Assembly (NCBI GenBank): GCA_016926475.1
Contig: JAFGON010000057.1
Coordinates: 8,411-72,410, forward strand
Reading direction: 5' to 3'
DNA length: 64,000 nt
Origin: a candidate division WOR-3 bacterium
GTDB lineage: Bacteria; SDB-A
Shown: in pieces, positions 33,441-43,192 of the stretch
Layout: every line of letters begins with the position of its first letter
How positions within the stretch are numbered: position 1 is the stretch's first letter
Position numbers and translations under genes: made by a program
The notes under the pieces: generated by a model
What the model saw: only the letters and a program-made list of their open reading frames with translations
The model's database searches: none
What the model was told of the DNA's origin: nothing

Positions 33441-33468
33441 TTTTAACAGAATTTGTGTCTTGTGTCAA
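33441..33468 (-). promoter_or_regulatory. Strong sigma-70 promoter of the lipoprotein/LysM operon
   Basis: Perfect TTGACA (33468-33463 on the minus strand), 16-base spacer and TTAAAA (33446-33441), or 17 bases and TAAAAA. Confidence 0.65.
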
Positions 33469-33507
33469 CAGATTTCAAAATGACGAATTGCCACTGCCTC
33501 TAAATTT

Positions 33508-35235
33508 TCATTGAATTGTCAACGCGATATTCTTGTTCAAAAGAAACACTAATCTGGAAGTCGAATCGCTCCAGACATAAAAATCATCTCTCAACCCCAT
33601 GGCGTGAGCCAATGATTTCGCAAGTCTCAGATTTTGGGGATTGGATAGTATTCTGCTCTGGTCCTTGTCTGAAGTGTCGGGAGGTTCGATTACAGCGACA
33701 ACCCTTACAGGTATTGAGTTTATTTCTGATTTGTTCAGGGAATTGAATATCCTCGAAGCGATAGAATCGTCTGAAAATCTCGAAATCACACAGACATTCA
33801 GCGTATCTACATCAAAATTTTCTAGCGGCGCGCTGTCAGGAAGAAAATTTCCTGTGTTCAAAAGATCGTCTCCAACTTCAATGATGATGTGAAGAGGTCT
33901 GACGACAGGTGCAAATGAATCAGGGAAAATTGAGCTAAAAAGGTCAATTATTTTTTTTGAATTTTCCGAATTTTCTCCAACAGAAAACAGGTTTAGAGAA
34001 CTTTGGAAATTTTCGGAAGCGTAGCCGTTGAGAATTGAATAGCTGAAACCTGGACCCAGGCTGTCAAAAATAGAATCAACTCCCTGAGCTATTATTATTT
34101 GCGCTTTTGTCGCAACTCCAGGTATATTTGAAACGTTTACTATTTCAATTTTGAAAAGGGAATCATCGGAGTATCCGCTGTTCGTATCCACTTGAGGCTC
34201 ATTTGCTCCGACAGCTGAAATCGTGTCGCTTGAGATAATTCTGTTTTCCCTTTGCAGAAAATTAAACGGGTTTATGATAAAAGCCAACAAAAGAATTACG
34301 AATGGAATCAACGCTAAAAGAATTTTCCAGTTAAAAGTCTTTTGTCTTTTTTCATTCTTGGTTTCTGAATTCGCAAGGTCTTCGGCGTTTTGATTTCCAA
34401 CATTTTCGGTCTGACCCAAGGGTTCGCTTTGTATCTCCTCAAAGTAACTTTTCTGCGTTGAAATCGACAGCCTCTTTTCGGGTATATCTTTGTATTCGAC
34501 CGGGACTTTGTGTATTTTTATCAAAGCGACCGTAGCGTCGTCATCGGAACCGGATTTGACTGCACTTGAAAGTATGATTCCCGGAAGTTCATCGGAAAAC
34601 CTGTAAAGGCAAGTCTCCCTTATCTCTCCGTCATCGATAAAATCCGTAACACCGTCTGTCGTCATGAGAAAAATATCATCTTGTTTTATGTTGAGGGAAA
34701 CCACTTCGGGTTCCAGCACGGGTCTCGACCCAAGCGAGCTCATGAGAATATTTCTCATCGATCTGTCCCTTGGAGTCTTTTCTCCTTCCGCGGCTTGCCA
34801 GCTATAATCTTTAGAAACTGTTTTCAGAGCTCTGTTCCTGAGAAGGTATACTTTTGAATCCCCTATGTTTGCGACAAAAACCGAGTGACTTTTCACCACA
34901 AGGACAGAAACTGAAGCTCCCACGCCCCTTTTATCGTTTCTTTCTTTCCAATCCCTGTAAAACTTTCCGTTTGACTCTTTTAATGCCTGGGTCAACCTCT
35001 CTTTGGTGGTTCTACTCGTCTCGTCGGTGTAATATCTCTCGGAAATTTCTCTCGCGATGTATTCGGAGGAGACAGCCGCTTCGCTTCTTCCTCCAAATCC
35101 ATCTACAATAACAAATAGCGCGCCTTTCTTTTCGAGTTCTTCCTGATTTTCAATAGAGACCCAAGTGAAAAAATCTTCATTCCTCGAAGTCTTGGAACCT
35201 TTTGAGGTCTTGTGGATTAATGTAATATAACTCAT
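33508..35235 (-). CDS. Membrane-anchored PP2C Ser/Thr phosphatase with LytR_C-like outer domain
   Basis: About 575 residues. The N-terminal PP2C domain (about 1-235) has all metal motifs: RNEDFF, VDGFGG, GDSKVYL, TTDGVTD and SDDDATV. A single transmembrane helix lies at about 298-320 (ILLALIPFVILLLAFII). The outer ~250 residues begin with IEIVNVSNIPGVATKAQ, the pattern of the LytR/CpsA/Psr C-terminal domain, in two or more strand-helix units. This resembles an inside-out sensor: wall-associated domain outside, phosphatase inside. Start at ATG 35235 directly follows the rpoD stop. No partner Ser/Thr kinase is in the window. Confidence 0.82.
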   Translation of the reverse strand: MSYITLIHKTSKGSKTSRNEDFFTWVSIENQEELEKKGALFVIVDGFGGRSEAAVSSEYIAREISERYYTDETSRTTKERLTQALKESNGKFYRDWKERNDKRGVGASVSVLVVKSHSVFVANIGDSKVYLLRNRALKTVSKDYSWQAAEGEKTPRDRSMRNILMSSLGSRPVLEPEVVSLNIKQDDIFLMTTDGVTDFIDDGEIRETCLYRFSDELPGIILSSAVKSGSDDDATVALIKIHKVPVEYKDIPEKRLSISTQKSYFEEIQSEPLGQTENVGNQNAEDLANSETKNEKRQKTFNWKILLALIPFVILLLAFIINPFNFLQRENRIISSDTISAVGANEPQVDTNSGYSDDSLFKIEIVNVSNIPGVATKAQIIIAQGVDSIFDSLGPGFSYSILNGYASENFQSSLNLFSVGENSENSKKIIDLFSSIFPDSFAPVVRPLHIIIEVGDDLLNTGNFLPDSAPLENFDVDTLNVCVISRFSDDSIASRIFNSLNKSEINSIPVRVVAVIEPPDTSDKDQSRILSNPQNLRLAKSLAHAMGLRDDFYVWSDSTSRLVFLLNKNIALTIQ

Positions 35236-35236
35236 T

Positions 35237-37150
35237 CTATTCCGACATTTCTCTGAATTGTTCAAGTTGTCTGGACCTTGCTTTCAATCTCAATTTTTTA
35301 AGAGCCTTTGTCTCAATCTGCCTTATCCTCTCTCTTGTCACGCCAAATATCATTCCAACTTCTTCAAGGGTCTTAGGACAACCGTCTTCTATTCCAAACC
35401 TGTATATAAGAACTTTTTTCTCCCTTTCGGTGAGGGTATTTAAGACTCCTCTTAGCCTCTCGTCAAGCATTGCGTTGGCAGCGACTTGCAAGGGAGACGC
35501 TTCTTTAATATCTTCAATAAAGTCCCCGAAGAAAGCGTCGTCGCTGTCTCCGATAGGCCTGTCAAGCGAAACAGTGTCCTGTCCAACATTGAAAACAGCA
35601 TAAATTTTTTCGATGGGCACGTCAAGTTTTTCAGCTATCTCTTCAGGTGTAGGTTCCTGTCCTGTTTTTTGTTTATAAATCGATATTTCCTTTAGAACCT
35701 TGTGCATAACTTCAATCATGTGAACGGGCACTCTGACTGTTCTACCCTGGTCCGCCAGAGCCCTGCTTATCGCCTGTCTTATCCACCACGTAGCGTATGT
35801 GCTGAATTTATAACCTTTTCTCCAGTCGAATTTGTCGACAGCTCTCATCAACCCCATGTTGCCCTCTTGTATCAAATCCAAAAAATCGAGACCTTGATGG
35901 CTCGATTTTCTGGCGATTGAAATCACAAGCCTTACATTCGCTTCGATCATTTTCTTTTTCGCATGGTTGACTCTGGTGTTGGCATCCGATATCCTTCTTA
36001 GGATTTCTTTGATTTTATACAGAGGCAGCAAAGCTTCTTCCTCGAGATGTTTCTGTTGGTTTACGAGGTCCCTGAGTTCATTGATCTCGTGTTTTATGTT
36101 TTCATTTTTCCTTTTTGCAGAAGCTATCGAAGAAGAGCTTATCGAATTTATCGTTCTGCTCATTCTGTCGGTCTCTTCTGGAAGATCGTCTGCCGCCGTT
36201 TTAAAACAACCCCTGATATTTCTCCACAATTTTTCCTGCTTTACGCGAAGGTCGCTGAACACGGCAAAATGATTTTTAAGAGAATCGACGCATTTGTCGA
36301 CGATTTTAATATGCAATCTGTCGTAAAAATCCCATGAATCCGCGTTTTGTTTCGTAGGAGGGTTGACGAGATTCATTATCGATTTGGACATATCCGCGAT
36401 TATTTTTTCTTTAGCAGTTCTGTTGTTTTTTTTCTTCAGAAGCCTGTATTTTCTCTCAATTGTTTCAATTTTACCCAAAAGAAACTGTTTTTTCTTCCAC
36501 GTCACGTATCTCATCGGAAAAATAACGTCTTTTTCGTCTTCAGGATAAAAAAAGAGTTTTAAAAATTCCCCGATATTCTGGCTTTTAGACCTTTCAACTT
36601 CCTCTTTGATCACAAGAAAATTCTCAACTCCGAGAAGGCACGAAAAGGCTAAATCTGCTATCTCGATTTCTGCCTGTTCCTTTTCTTTTGCTACAATTAT
36701 CTCGTCTTCCCTCTCCATGAGTTTTGTGTTTTTCAACTCCTGCATATAAAGTTTTGTAGGATCATCAAAAGCTTTTATATTATGAATTTTCAAAGCTTTT
36801 TGCTTCTTTAGAGTTTCAAGGTGTTCGTTTTTTATCGAGATATTATGTTTTTTAAGATGAGAGCAAATTTCTTCGAAGACATCCTCGGCTGTCAGGTGCT
36901 TGGGTATCAAATTGTTAATATCTTCATAAGTTACGGTATTGCGTTGATTTTTTGCCTTTTTTTCAATTTTGTTTAAAACTGAGACAAGGTCTATCTTTTT
37001 ATCCTTGATTGTCTGTTCCTTTTTTACCGGTTTTTCAGTTTTTTTCTTTTGAGGTTTTAACTCCTTTATTGTTTTCACTTTGGCTCTTGAATTATTTTTT
37101 TTGACACTCAAGATTTTTTTGGCCTTCCTCGAAGTTTTAGACACGCTCAT
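35237..37150 (-). CDS. rpoD: Primary RNA polymerase sigma factor (RpoD)
   Basis: 637 residues. A very lysine-rich N-terminal ~60 residues precede region 1.1 ([22 protein letters not shown]). Region 1.2 ([11 protein letters not shown]), a long non-conserved insert, region 2 ([45 protein letters not shown]), region 3 and region 4 ([19 protein letters not shown]) are intact. Housekeeping sigma. ATGA overlap with dnaG in the classic rpsU-dnaG-rpoD operon. The basic tail before region 1.1 is longer than usual. Confidence 0.97.
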   Translation of the reverse strand: MSVSKTSRKAKKILSVKKNNSRAKVKTIKELKPQKKKTEKPVKKEQTIKDKKIDLVSVLNKIEKKAKNQRNTVTYEDINNLIPKHLTAEDVFEEICSHLKKHNISIKNEHLETLKKQKALKIHNIKAFDDPTKLYMQELKNTKLMEREDEIIVAKEKEQAEIEIADLAFSCLLGVENFLVIKEEVERSKSQNIGEFLKLFFYPEDEKDVIFPMRYVTWKKKQFLLGKIETIERKYRLLKKKNNRTAKEKIIADMSKSIMNLVNPPTKQNADSWDFYDRLHIKIVDKCVDSLKNHFAVFSDLRVKQEKLWRNIRGCFKTAADDLPEETDRMSRTINSISSSSIASAKRKNENIKHEINELRDLVNQQKHLEEEALLPLYKIKEILRRISDANTRVNHAKKKMIEANVRLVISIARKSSHQGLDFLDLIQEGNMGLMRAVDKFDWRKGYKFSTYATWWIRQAISRALADQGRTVRVPVHMIEVMHKVLKEISIYKQKTGQEPTPEEIAEKLDVPIEKIYAVFNVGQDTVSLDRPIGDSDDAFFGDFIEDIKEASPLQVAANAMLDERLRGVLNTLTEREKKVLIYRFGIEDGCPKTLEEVGMIFGVTRERIRQIETKALKKLRLKARSRQLEQFREMSE

Positions 37151-38787
37151 CTTTTCCTGCCCTCCCTTACCAATTGCTCCAGCTCAAACGCCAAATCCCT
37201 TGTATCTTCCCCTTTTTGCTGTGCTGTTTTTATATTATTTATCAATTCGTCTCTTTTTTCTCTTAACACCAGATTATCCAGCATGCTTTTCAAGTTCTCC
37301 AATATTTGCAGCGCTTCTTCCTGCTTGTTGAAACGAATTTTGAAATATTCCTTTTTGAGGCTTGAATTCTCAATTTTGTTTTCGATCTGTTTTGCCAAAT
37401 CTACTAAAATGTCCTGTTTCTCTTTATTAAGATAATGACTTAACATGTTTTTCGCAAGCTTTGCTGTCGAATCTTCTCTAAGGGAAGTGGAATAAATCAT
37501 AAGCAAAATATGTTCCTTTTTGGAAATTTCTCTATCTTCATTGCTTTTCAACTTGTCTGTCGTCTTAGAAAAATAACCGTCTATTTCCGGTATGCCCAGT
37601 GATGTTGATGCTTTTCTTTTCCATTCTTCCCTTAGTATGGGATCTGGAATTTTTTGAATTATTTCAATCACCCTTTTTGAAAGCTTGGATTTTTCCGCCG
37701 GGGTATTATAATTTTTCACGTCGATCATGTAATCCAGCCAATTCTTTTTTGATTCTTCGATCTCTTTTCTCGGATCATTGGATTTTTGAACAAGTTCGTC
37801 CGGGTCTTTAAAAGTTTTCAAGTCTATTACATCGACATCGAGTCCAGCCGCAATTAAGATTTCAATACCTCTTGACGTCGCTCTCTTCCCGGATTCGTCA
37901 GAATCATAAAAAATTGAGACTCTATCTGAATATTTTTTTATGGTTTTAGCCTGTTCAAAGGTCAGAGATGTCCCGCAGGAAGCGATTGCATTCTCAAAAC
38001 CAGCTCTAAACATTGAAATTGCATCCATGTATCCTTCGACGAGTATGAAGCCCGAAGCCTTTTGGGCGGCTTTTTTCGCGTTGTGCAATGAGTAGAGCAC
38101 GGAACTTTTGTCGTATATATCTATTTGCCGGGAGTTCAGGTATTTCGGTTCTCTGGAGTCCAAACTCCTCCCTCCAAAGGCAATAATTCTTCCTGAGGCA
38201 TCTGATATTGGAAACATCAGTCTGTTGAAAAATACTTCGCTGACCACGTTTTTTTTTATGTTTATAAGCCCTGCTTTTTCGAGGGTCTTCACTGAAAACC
38301 CTGCCTTTTTTGCCTCAGGATAAAGACCTCTTTCAGAATACCCGATCCTGAACTTCGACGTTATCTCGGCGTCGAGCCCTCTGAACGACAAATATTTTTT
38401 CAAGTTTTCACCGGCACTTTTTTTCAGGCATTTCTGATAATACGAACAGGCAAATTCCATGACTTTGTAAAGTTCGTTTTCCGCACCGCTTGAATCCGAA
38501 AGAGAAACTCCGGCTCTTTTGGCGAGCCTTCTCAAGGCCTCTGGGAAATCTATGTTTTCTATCCTCATCAGAAAGTTATAAGCATTTCCGCCTGCTCCGC
38601 ATCCGAAACAGTAAAAAAGATTTTTCTGAGGAGAAACCGTGAAAGAAGGTGTTTTTTCCGTATGAAACGGACAGAGGCCTTTCAGGTCTTTTCCTGAAGG
38701 GGTGAGTTTGACGTATTCAGCAATAACATCTGCAATTTGGATTTTCTCAAGAATTTCTTCGGCTTTTGAGCGGTCTTTCAATTTCAC
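37147..38787 (-). CDS. dnaG: DNA primase
   Basis: Makes RNA primers at the replication fork. CHC2 zinc finger ([11 protein letters not shown] and FYCFGCG), the RNAP-like core, TOPRIM motifs EGYMDAIS and DSDESGKRA, and a helicase-binding helical C-terminus. Start placed at GTG 38787, whose GTGA overlaps the mutS2 stop; this yields about 546 residues beginning [13 protein letters not shown], just before the conserved first helix. The longer frame to 38931 would add 48 basic residues overlapping mutS2 and is rejected. Confidence 0.95.
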   Translation of the reverse strand: MKLKDRSKAEEILEKIQIADVIAEYVKLTPSGKDLKGLCPFHTEKTPSFTVSPQKNLFYCFGCGAGGNAYNFLMRIENIDFPEALRRLAKRAGVSLSDSSGAENELYKVMEFACSYYQKCLKKSAGENLKKYLSFRGLDAEITSKFRIGYSERGLYPEAKKAGFSVKTLEKAGLINIKKNVVSEVFFNRLMFPISDASGRIIAFGGRSLDSREPKYLNSRQIDIYDKSSVLYSLHNAKKAAQKASGFILVEGYMDAISMFRAGFENAIASCGTSLTFEQAKTIKKYSDRVSIFYDSDESGKRATSRGIEILIAAGLDVDVIDLKTFKDPDELVQKSNDPRKEIEESKKNWLDYMIDVKNYNTPAEKSKLSKRVIEIIQKIPDPILREEWKRKASTSLGIPEIDGYFSKTTDKLKSNEDREISKKEHILLMIYSTSLREDSTAKLAKNMLSHYLNKEKQDILVDLAKQIENKIENSSLKKEYFKIRFNKQEEALQILENLKSMLDNLVLREKRDELINNIKTAQQKGEDTRDLAFELEQLVREGRKR

Positions 38788-41081
38788 CTCAACAACAAGA
38801 CAGTGACTCCGTCTCCACCTTCTCCCGGCTGACCGGGTCTGGAGCAAATCTTGTTTTTTTGCAGATAACCAGTTATTTTCTTTTTTAGTTTGCCTGTCCC
38901 TATTCCGTGAATCACGGTCACGAAAGGGCATTCGTTCAGAAGAGAATCGTCGATGAAAACTTCAAGCTGTTCAAGGGCAGTGTCTGAATCAAGCCCTCTG
39001 AGGTCGATGCTGGTTTTGAATTCCCTGTCCCTTGAAAGTATAACTCTTGTTTTTTTGTCTGTTTCCGGTTTGTCGTTCGGTGGTGCCAGGTCATCAGGAG
39101 ATAAAAAAATCTTCACTTTACCGGTTTTGACGAGATACTTGTTCTTATCTTTAAGGACGATTTCACCATGACAATTCAATTTTTTTATGAAGACTTTTTC
39201 GCCTTCGCCGTATTTTAATTCCCGATCCCTTTTATTCCTTTCCGAAGTCGTCTTCTCCACAAATTCTTTTCGATAATTTTCAATACTTTTTTTGGAAGCT
39301 TTGGATTCTTTGATTTCCTTTATGATTTCTTCGGCTTTTTTTCTGGTCTGAGAGATTATAGCAGATTCTTCTTTTATCAAATTGTCCCTGAAATGTTTTT
39401 TTTCATTCTCAAGGTCGCTTTCGAGTTTCCTTAAATTACTGAGCTTTGTCTCTATCTCTTCCATTTTTTTTTCACTCATCTCTTCGAGATACTTTCTGTT
39501 TTGCAAAGTTTTTTTCAACTCTTCAACCGTACTTTCGTATGATATTTGATCCTGCGGCATCATATCTATCGCCCTTTGAGTGACGCGACGGGGAAAACCG
39601 AATTTATCGGCAATTTCGAAAGTGTAAGAAGAACCGGGAACTCCCATGGTCAACTTGTATTTAGGCTCAAAACTCACCGTATCGATATCCATCGAGGCGT
39701 TTATAATGTCCGGAAGACTCTCAGCTACTACTTTTAACTGGACTATGTTTGTTGTCGCAAGGGCTTTGCACCCTTTCTTCACGAGTGATTCGACGAATGC
39801 AGCAGCTAAAGCCGCTCCTTTCGCAGGATCCGTCGAAGCGCCAATTTCGTCTATCAGGACAAGGGTTTTTTGCCCTGACCTGCTCCAGATCATATTCCAT
39901 CTTTTAAGCCTGGCGGTGAAAGTCGAGATATCTTCCTCAATGGATTGTCTATCCCCTCCATCGCAGAAAACATGAAGATCATAAGGGATTGTCGTCAGAC
40001 CTGAAACAGGTGGATGGACACCGATATACGAAAGCAGAAGTGTTATTCCAACTGTTTTCATGGCAATTGTCTTCCCCCCGGCATTTGGTCCGCTGATTAT
40101 GATAGCTTTCTTATTTTTGGGAAATTCTATATCGAGAGGGACTGTCTTTTCCGCTCCTTTTATTATGCACAACAGAGGGTGTTTTGCTTTTACCAGACTT
40201 AATTCGCCTTCTTCTGGATACTCTCCTCCAAGTTTTTCGGAGAACCTCGCCTTCGCAAGAGCAAAATCCAAATAGCATGATACGTCAAATATTTCCGTCA
40301 AAACATCTCTGGCTTCCAAAATTTCCTCGGTGAGAGCTCTGATAATCCTTTTTATCTCCCAAACTTCATCTCTTTGAAGCTTTTGCAGGCTGTTGTTTTC
40401 CTGGACAAGCTCAAAAGGTTCCATGAAAACAGTGGAGCCGCTTTCGGAAGTGTCGTGGACCAATCCTCCGATATATTTTTGTTTTTCAGTTTTTACAGCT
40501 ATGACATACCTTTCGGACCTTTGAGTTATGAAATTCTCTTGGAGTGAGTCCTTGTATTTTTCGCACATGTCCTTTGTTTTCTGAGACAAATGCCTTCTTT
40601 GAGACGTAATTGCTTTTCTTATTCTCGCAAGTTCCGAACTTGCGGAGTCTTTTATAGACCCGTCTCTTTCCACTGTTTTTTTGATTTTTTTCCCGAGGTC
40701 TTCACGGCATTCAACACCCGAAACAATACTCCATGTCACCGGATAATCAGATTCATGACGAGATAATTGGGTTTTTGTCTCGTGAAACATTTCTATCATT
40801 TGTCCGATGAACAGGAGGTCTAAAGGGGTTATGCCCTGTGCTTTCTCAAAAGCTGTGTCGAAAATGCTCTCTATGTCTGCGATTCTGTCAAAAGTTAATT
40901 TCAAATTTCCGGAGATAGATCTCCATTCTGAAGTCAAATTCAGCAGATCGCGGACAAGTTTTCTCTCCGCGATTGGTTTTGAAATTTTCAGTTTTTTCGC
41001 GCTGTGAGGGCTCGAACATTCATCGGATACTTTTTCAAGGATAGAAAAATAATCGAGAATCCTTAAAGATTCTGTATCCAT
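38784..41081 (-). CDS. mutS2: MutS2 family ATPase/endonuclease
   Basis: 765 residues. MutS core without mismatch domain I, Walker A GPNAGGKTIAMKT, LVLIDEIGASTDPAKGAA, a long coiled coil (about 510-640), and a C-terminal Smr nuclease domain (IDLRGLDSDTALEQL and VIHGIGTGKL). Known roles are suppression of recombination and ribosome-collision rescue. It lies between rpsU and dnaG in the macromolecular-synthesis operon, 34 bases after rpsU, an insertion relative to the classic order. Confidence 0.95.
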   Translation of the reverse strand: MDTESLRILDYFSILEKVSDECSSPHSAKKLKISKPIAERKLVRDLLNLTSEWRSISGNLKLTFDRIADIESIFDTAFEKAQGITPLDLLFIGQMIEMFHETKTQLSRHESDYPVTWSIVSGVECREDLGKKIKKTVERDGSIKDSASSELARIRKAITSQRRHLSQKTKDMCEKYKDSLQENFITQRSERYVIAVKTEKQKYIGGLVHDTSESGSTVFMEPFELVQENNSLQKLQRDEVWEIKRIIRALTEEILEARDVLTEIFDVSCYLDFALAKARFSEKLGGEYPEEGELSLVKAKHPLLCIIKGAEKTVPLDIEFPKNKKAIIISGPNAGGKTIAMKTVGITLLLSYIGVHPPVSGLTTIPYDLHVFCDGGDRQSIEEDISTFTARLKRWNMIWSRSGQKTLVLIDEIGASTDPAKGAALAAAFVESLVKKGCKALATTNIVQLKVVAESLPDIINASMDIDTVSFEPKYKLTMGVPGSSYTFEIADKFGFPRRVTQRAIDMMPQDQISYESTVEELKKTLQNRKYLEEMSEKKMEEIETKLSNLRKLESDLENEKKHFRDNLIKEESAIISQTRKKAEEIIKEIKESKASKKSIENYRKEFVEKTTSERNKRDRELKYGEGEKVFIKKLNCHGEIVLKDKNKYLVKTGKVKIFLSPDDLAPPNDKPETDKKTRVILSRDREFKTSIDLRGLDSDTALEQLEVFIDDSLLNECPFVTVIHGIGTGKLKKKITGYLQKNKICSRPGQPGEGGDGVTVLLLR

Positions 41082-41115
41082 CCGTTATTTTTTATCGTTT
41101 TAAGAAACGATGAGC

Positions 41116-41298
41116 TTATCTGTGGATCACCCTGCGTCTGTTCGACAAACTCTTTTTTTTCCTCTCCTCGCTCGGTTTTTCGTATCTCTCATTTTTCTTG
41201 AAATCGCTCAAAATCCTCTCCTGTTCGCAGACTCTTTTGAACCTTTTGAGCGCCGATTCAAAGGATTCATTATCTCTGACCTTAACACCTACTGACAT
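41116..41298 (-). CDS. rpsU: 30S ribosomal protein bS21
   Basis: 60 residues: MSVGVKVRDNESFESALKRFKR is the bS21 start, followed by a very basic helical tail (RKKKSLSNRRRVIHR). AGGAGG before the ATG. First gene of the rpsU-mutS2-dnaG-rpoD-PP2C operon, preceded by a near-consensus promoter. Confidence 0.96.
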   Translation of the reverse strand: MSVGVKVRDNESFESALKRFKRVCEQERILSDFKKNERYEKPSEERKKKSLSNRRRVIHR

Positions 41299-41388
41299 AC
41301 TCTATCCCAACCTCCTTTACGAAATGCTCTGAAAGGGAGAAAACACGGAATCCCTTCTGAACAAAGGTTTGAAAATTTGACGTTTTGG

Positions 41389-41417
41389 ACTATAACAGCA
41401 TTTTATTTTTTTGTCAA
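41389..41417 (-). promoter_or_regulatory. Near-consensus promoter of the macromolecular-synthesis operon
   Basis: Minus strand TTGACA (41417-41412), 17-base spacer, TATAGT (41394-41389). The start is expected at about 41382, giving a ~80-base leader before rpsU. Confidence 0.85.
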
Positions 41418-41469
41418 TCGCAAACTGGCATAAAAAAGCCCGATCTGATGCAAATTGTGAATTTTGCTA

Positions 41470-41498
41470 TTGTAAACTTCAGCTATCTCTTATATAAT
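41470..41498 (+). promoter_or_regulatory. Sigma-70 promoter of the parvulin gene
   Basis: TTGTAA (41470-41475), 17-base spacer, perfect TATAAT (41493-41498). The start at about 41505 leaves a ~50-base leader with a CGGAGG ribosome site. Confidence 0.8.
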
Positions 41499-41556
41499 TT
41501 GCCATTAAAATTCCAAATTATCCGATAGAAAAGACTGACATACGGAGGTTTAAACA

Positions 41557-43185
41557 ATGAAAGTAAAATTTTTTGCTCTTATTCTGATTATGTCCATTGG
41601 AAATTTGGCTTCGATTTCCGCTCCGGATTATTTTCTTTCAGGTTCCGATGACACGGTTTTGACGTATTGGGATATAATGGCATACAGAAAATTTTCCCCT
41701 GGGTCGGGGCTTGAGAATCTGCTCATGCAGAAATTATTCTCTCTTGAAGCTTATGAAAAGAGTTTGGCCATGGAAGACTCGCTGATTCTCAAGGCTATAG
41801 CTCTGGAAAATCTTTATATACACGCGTACGCAAAATTCGGAAAATACGATTTTTCACCTTCTCCCGAATATTTAGACAGTATCAGGGACATGAGTTCCAT
41901 TCTGGTTAATGCCGCTTTTATCTGCACTAAAGATTCTCTCGCCGCTACGAAGGTTTGGACTGAGTTAAAGGGATACGAAGAGGTCCCAGAAAGCATTTTT
42001 ACATCGAAAACAGAATCTCTGTTTTACGAATACTCTGATCCGAATATTTCAGGCATCGCACAGGTTTCCTGGGAAAATGTCATATATCCTCTGCGTGACA
42101 GGTTGTTTTCTCTCGACGATTTCTCCGTCAGCGAAGTAATCCGTTTTCCCACTTTCTATGTCGTCATAGTCAGACTTAAAAGCTCTGAAAAAGAACCGCT
42201 CCTTCCGGACACCATGAACGCAGACTGGTACAATTATATCACTTCGATATCCGTGACTAACTTCAAAATCAAAAGTATTTTAGACGCTATTGAATTTGCC
42301 CGACCCGCATACGACAGTTCAACAATGGATTTTTTTGTTTCAGCAGACAGTGCGAAGTTCGATTCCATTCCTTTTCCAATTTTTCCTGAATTGTCTGAAA
42401 ACGATTCCAAGAGAATCGTCTGCCGATACCTCGACAATGAAATGACGGTAGGAGAAATGATCTTGAGGTTTAAGAGAAAAGGCCAGTTCCCGAGGTTGGG
42501 CGACACAGCAAATCTCAGGTTTGAGATTGAGAGACACTTGATACTTGAAGACGCATTCACAATGCCCCACATGGAAAAACTTCTCACCGATAATTCCGTA
42601 ATTTCTGAAATTGAGTTCCTTCAAAACGAGCACCTTTACACAACTTTGAAAAAGAGACTCGAAGACACGATTTACGTGGACATAGACGAAATGAGGGCTT
42701 TTTACGAAAGGAACATTGCGGATTATCTTTACCCTGAAAGACTGAAGTATTCGATGTTTCTTGTAAAAGACAGCGTTCTTGCCGACTCAATGCGGATTTT
42801 GGTTCAAACAGGCTCTTCTTTCGACTCTCTCTCCCGCCTTCACTCGATATACGTGACAGCTGATAAAGGAGGCGACGCCGGGTACAGAACCAGGGAGCAA
42901 TACGGGACTCTGCAGCCGATCATGCAGGAAATGGATTCAGGAGAGACATCGGAGCTGTTCAAAACAATCGACGGATGGGCTTTCGTTGAAGTCACACAGG
43001 TTCTCCCTCCGGAGCCAGTGCCGTTTGACAGCATCCAAATTCGACTCAAAAATGACACAAGAAACGAAAAAATCGCGAAATTCTATGAAGCGTACATCAG
43101 CTACATCAAAGAAAAATTCCACATTACTCTTGACGTAGATGAAATTGTGACGGCTTTTATGGAGCACATCTTCTTTAATTTTTAA
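41557..43185 (+). CDS. Periplasmic parvulin-type peptidyl-prolyl isomerase (SurA/PrsA-like)
   Basis: 542 residues with a signal peptide (MKVKFFALILIMSIGNLASISA). The helical chaperone-like N-terminal part is followed by a parvulin/PpiC domain at about 375-485 (ERLKYSMFLVKDS, FDSLSRLHSIYVTADKGGDAGY, LFKTIDGWAFVEV). It likely helps fold outer-membrane or secreted proteins, consistent with the several barrels in the window. The spacing of an extra N-terminal repeat (about 110-260) hints at a degenerate second parvulin domain. It has its own strong promoter. Confidence 0.82.
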   Translation: MKVKFFALILIMSIGNLASISAPDYFLSGSDDTVLTYWDIMAYRKFSPGSGLENLLMQKLFSLEAYEKSLAMEDSLILKAIALENLYIHAYAKFGKYDFSPSPEYLDSIRDMSSILVNAAFICTKDSLAATKVWTELKGYEEVPESIFTSKTESLFYEYSDPNISGIAQVSWENVIYPLRDRLFSLDDFSVSEVIRFPTFYVVIVRLKSSEKEPLLPDTMNADWYNYITSISVTNFKIKSILDAIEFARPAYDSSTMDFFVSADSAKFDSIPFPIFPELSENDSKRIVCRYLDNEMTVGEMILRFKRKGQFPRLGDTANLRFEIERHLILEDAFTMPHMEKLLTDNSVISEIEFLQNEHLYTTLKKRLEDTIYVDIDEMRAFYERNIADYLYPERLKYSMFLVKDSVLADSMRILVQTGSSFDSLSRLHSIYVTADKGGDAGYRTREQYGTLQPIMQEMDSGETSELFKTIDGWAFVEVTQVLPPEPVPFDSIQIRLKNDTRNEKIAKFYEAYISYIKEKFHITLDVDEIVTAFMEHIFFNF

Positions 43186-43192
43186 CCCAAAT

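Noticed and set aside
38788-38931. 48-residue N-terminal extension of DnaG
   Set aside because: It overlaps the Smr domain of mutS2; the GTGA overlap start at 38787 fits the family.
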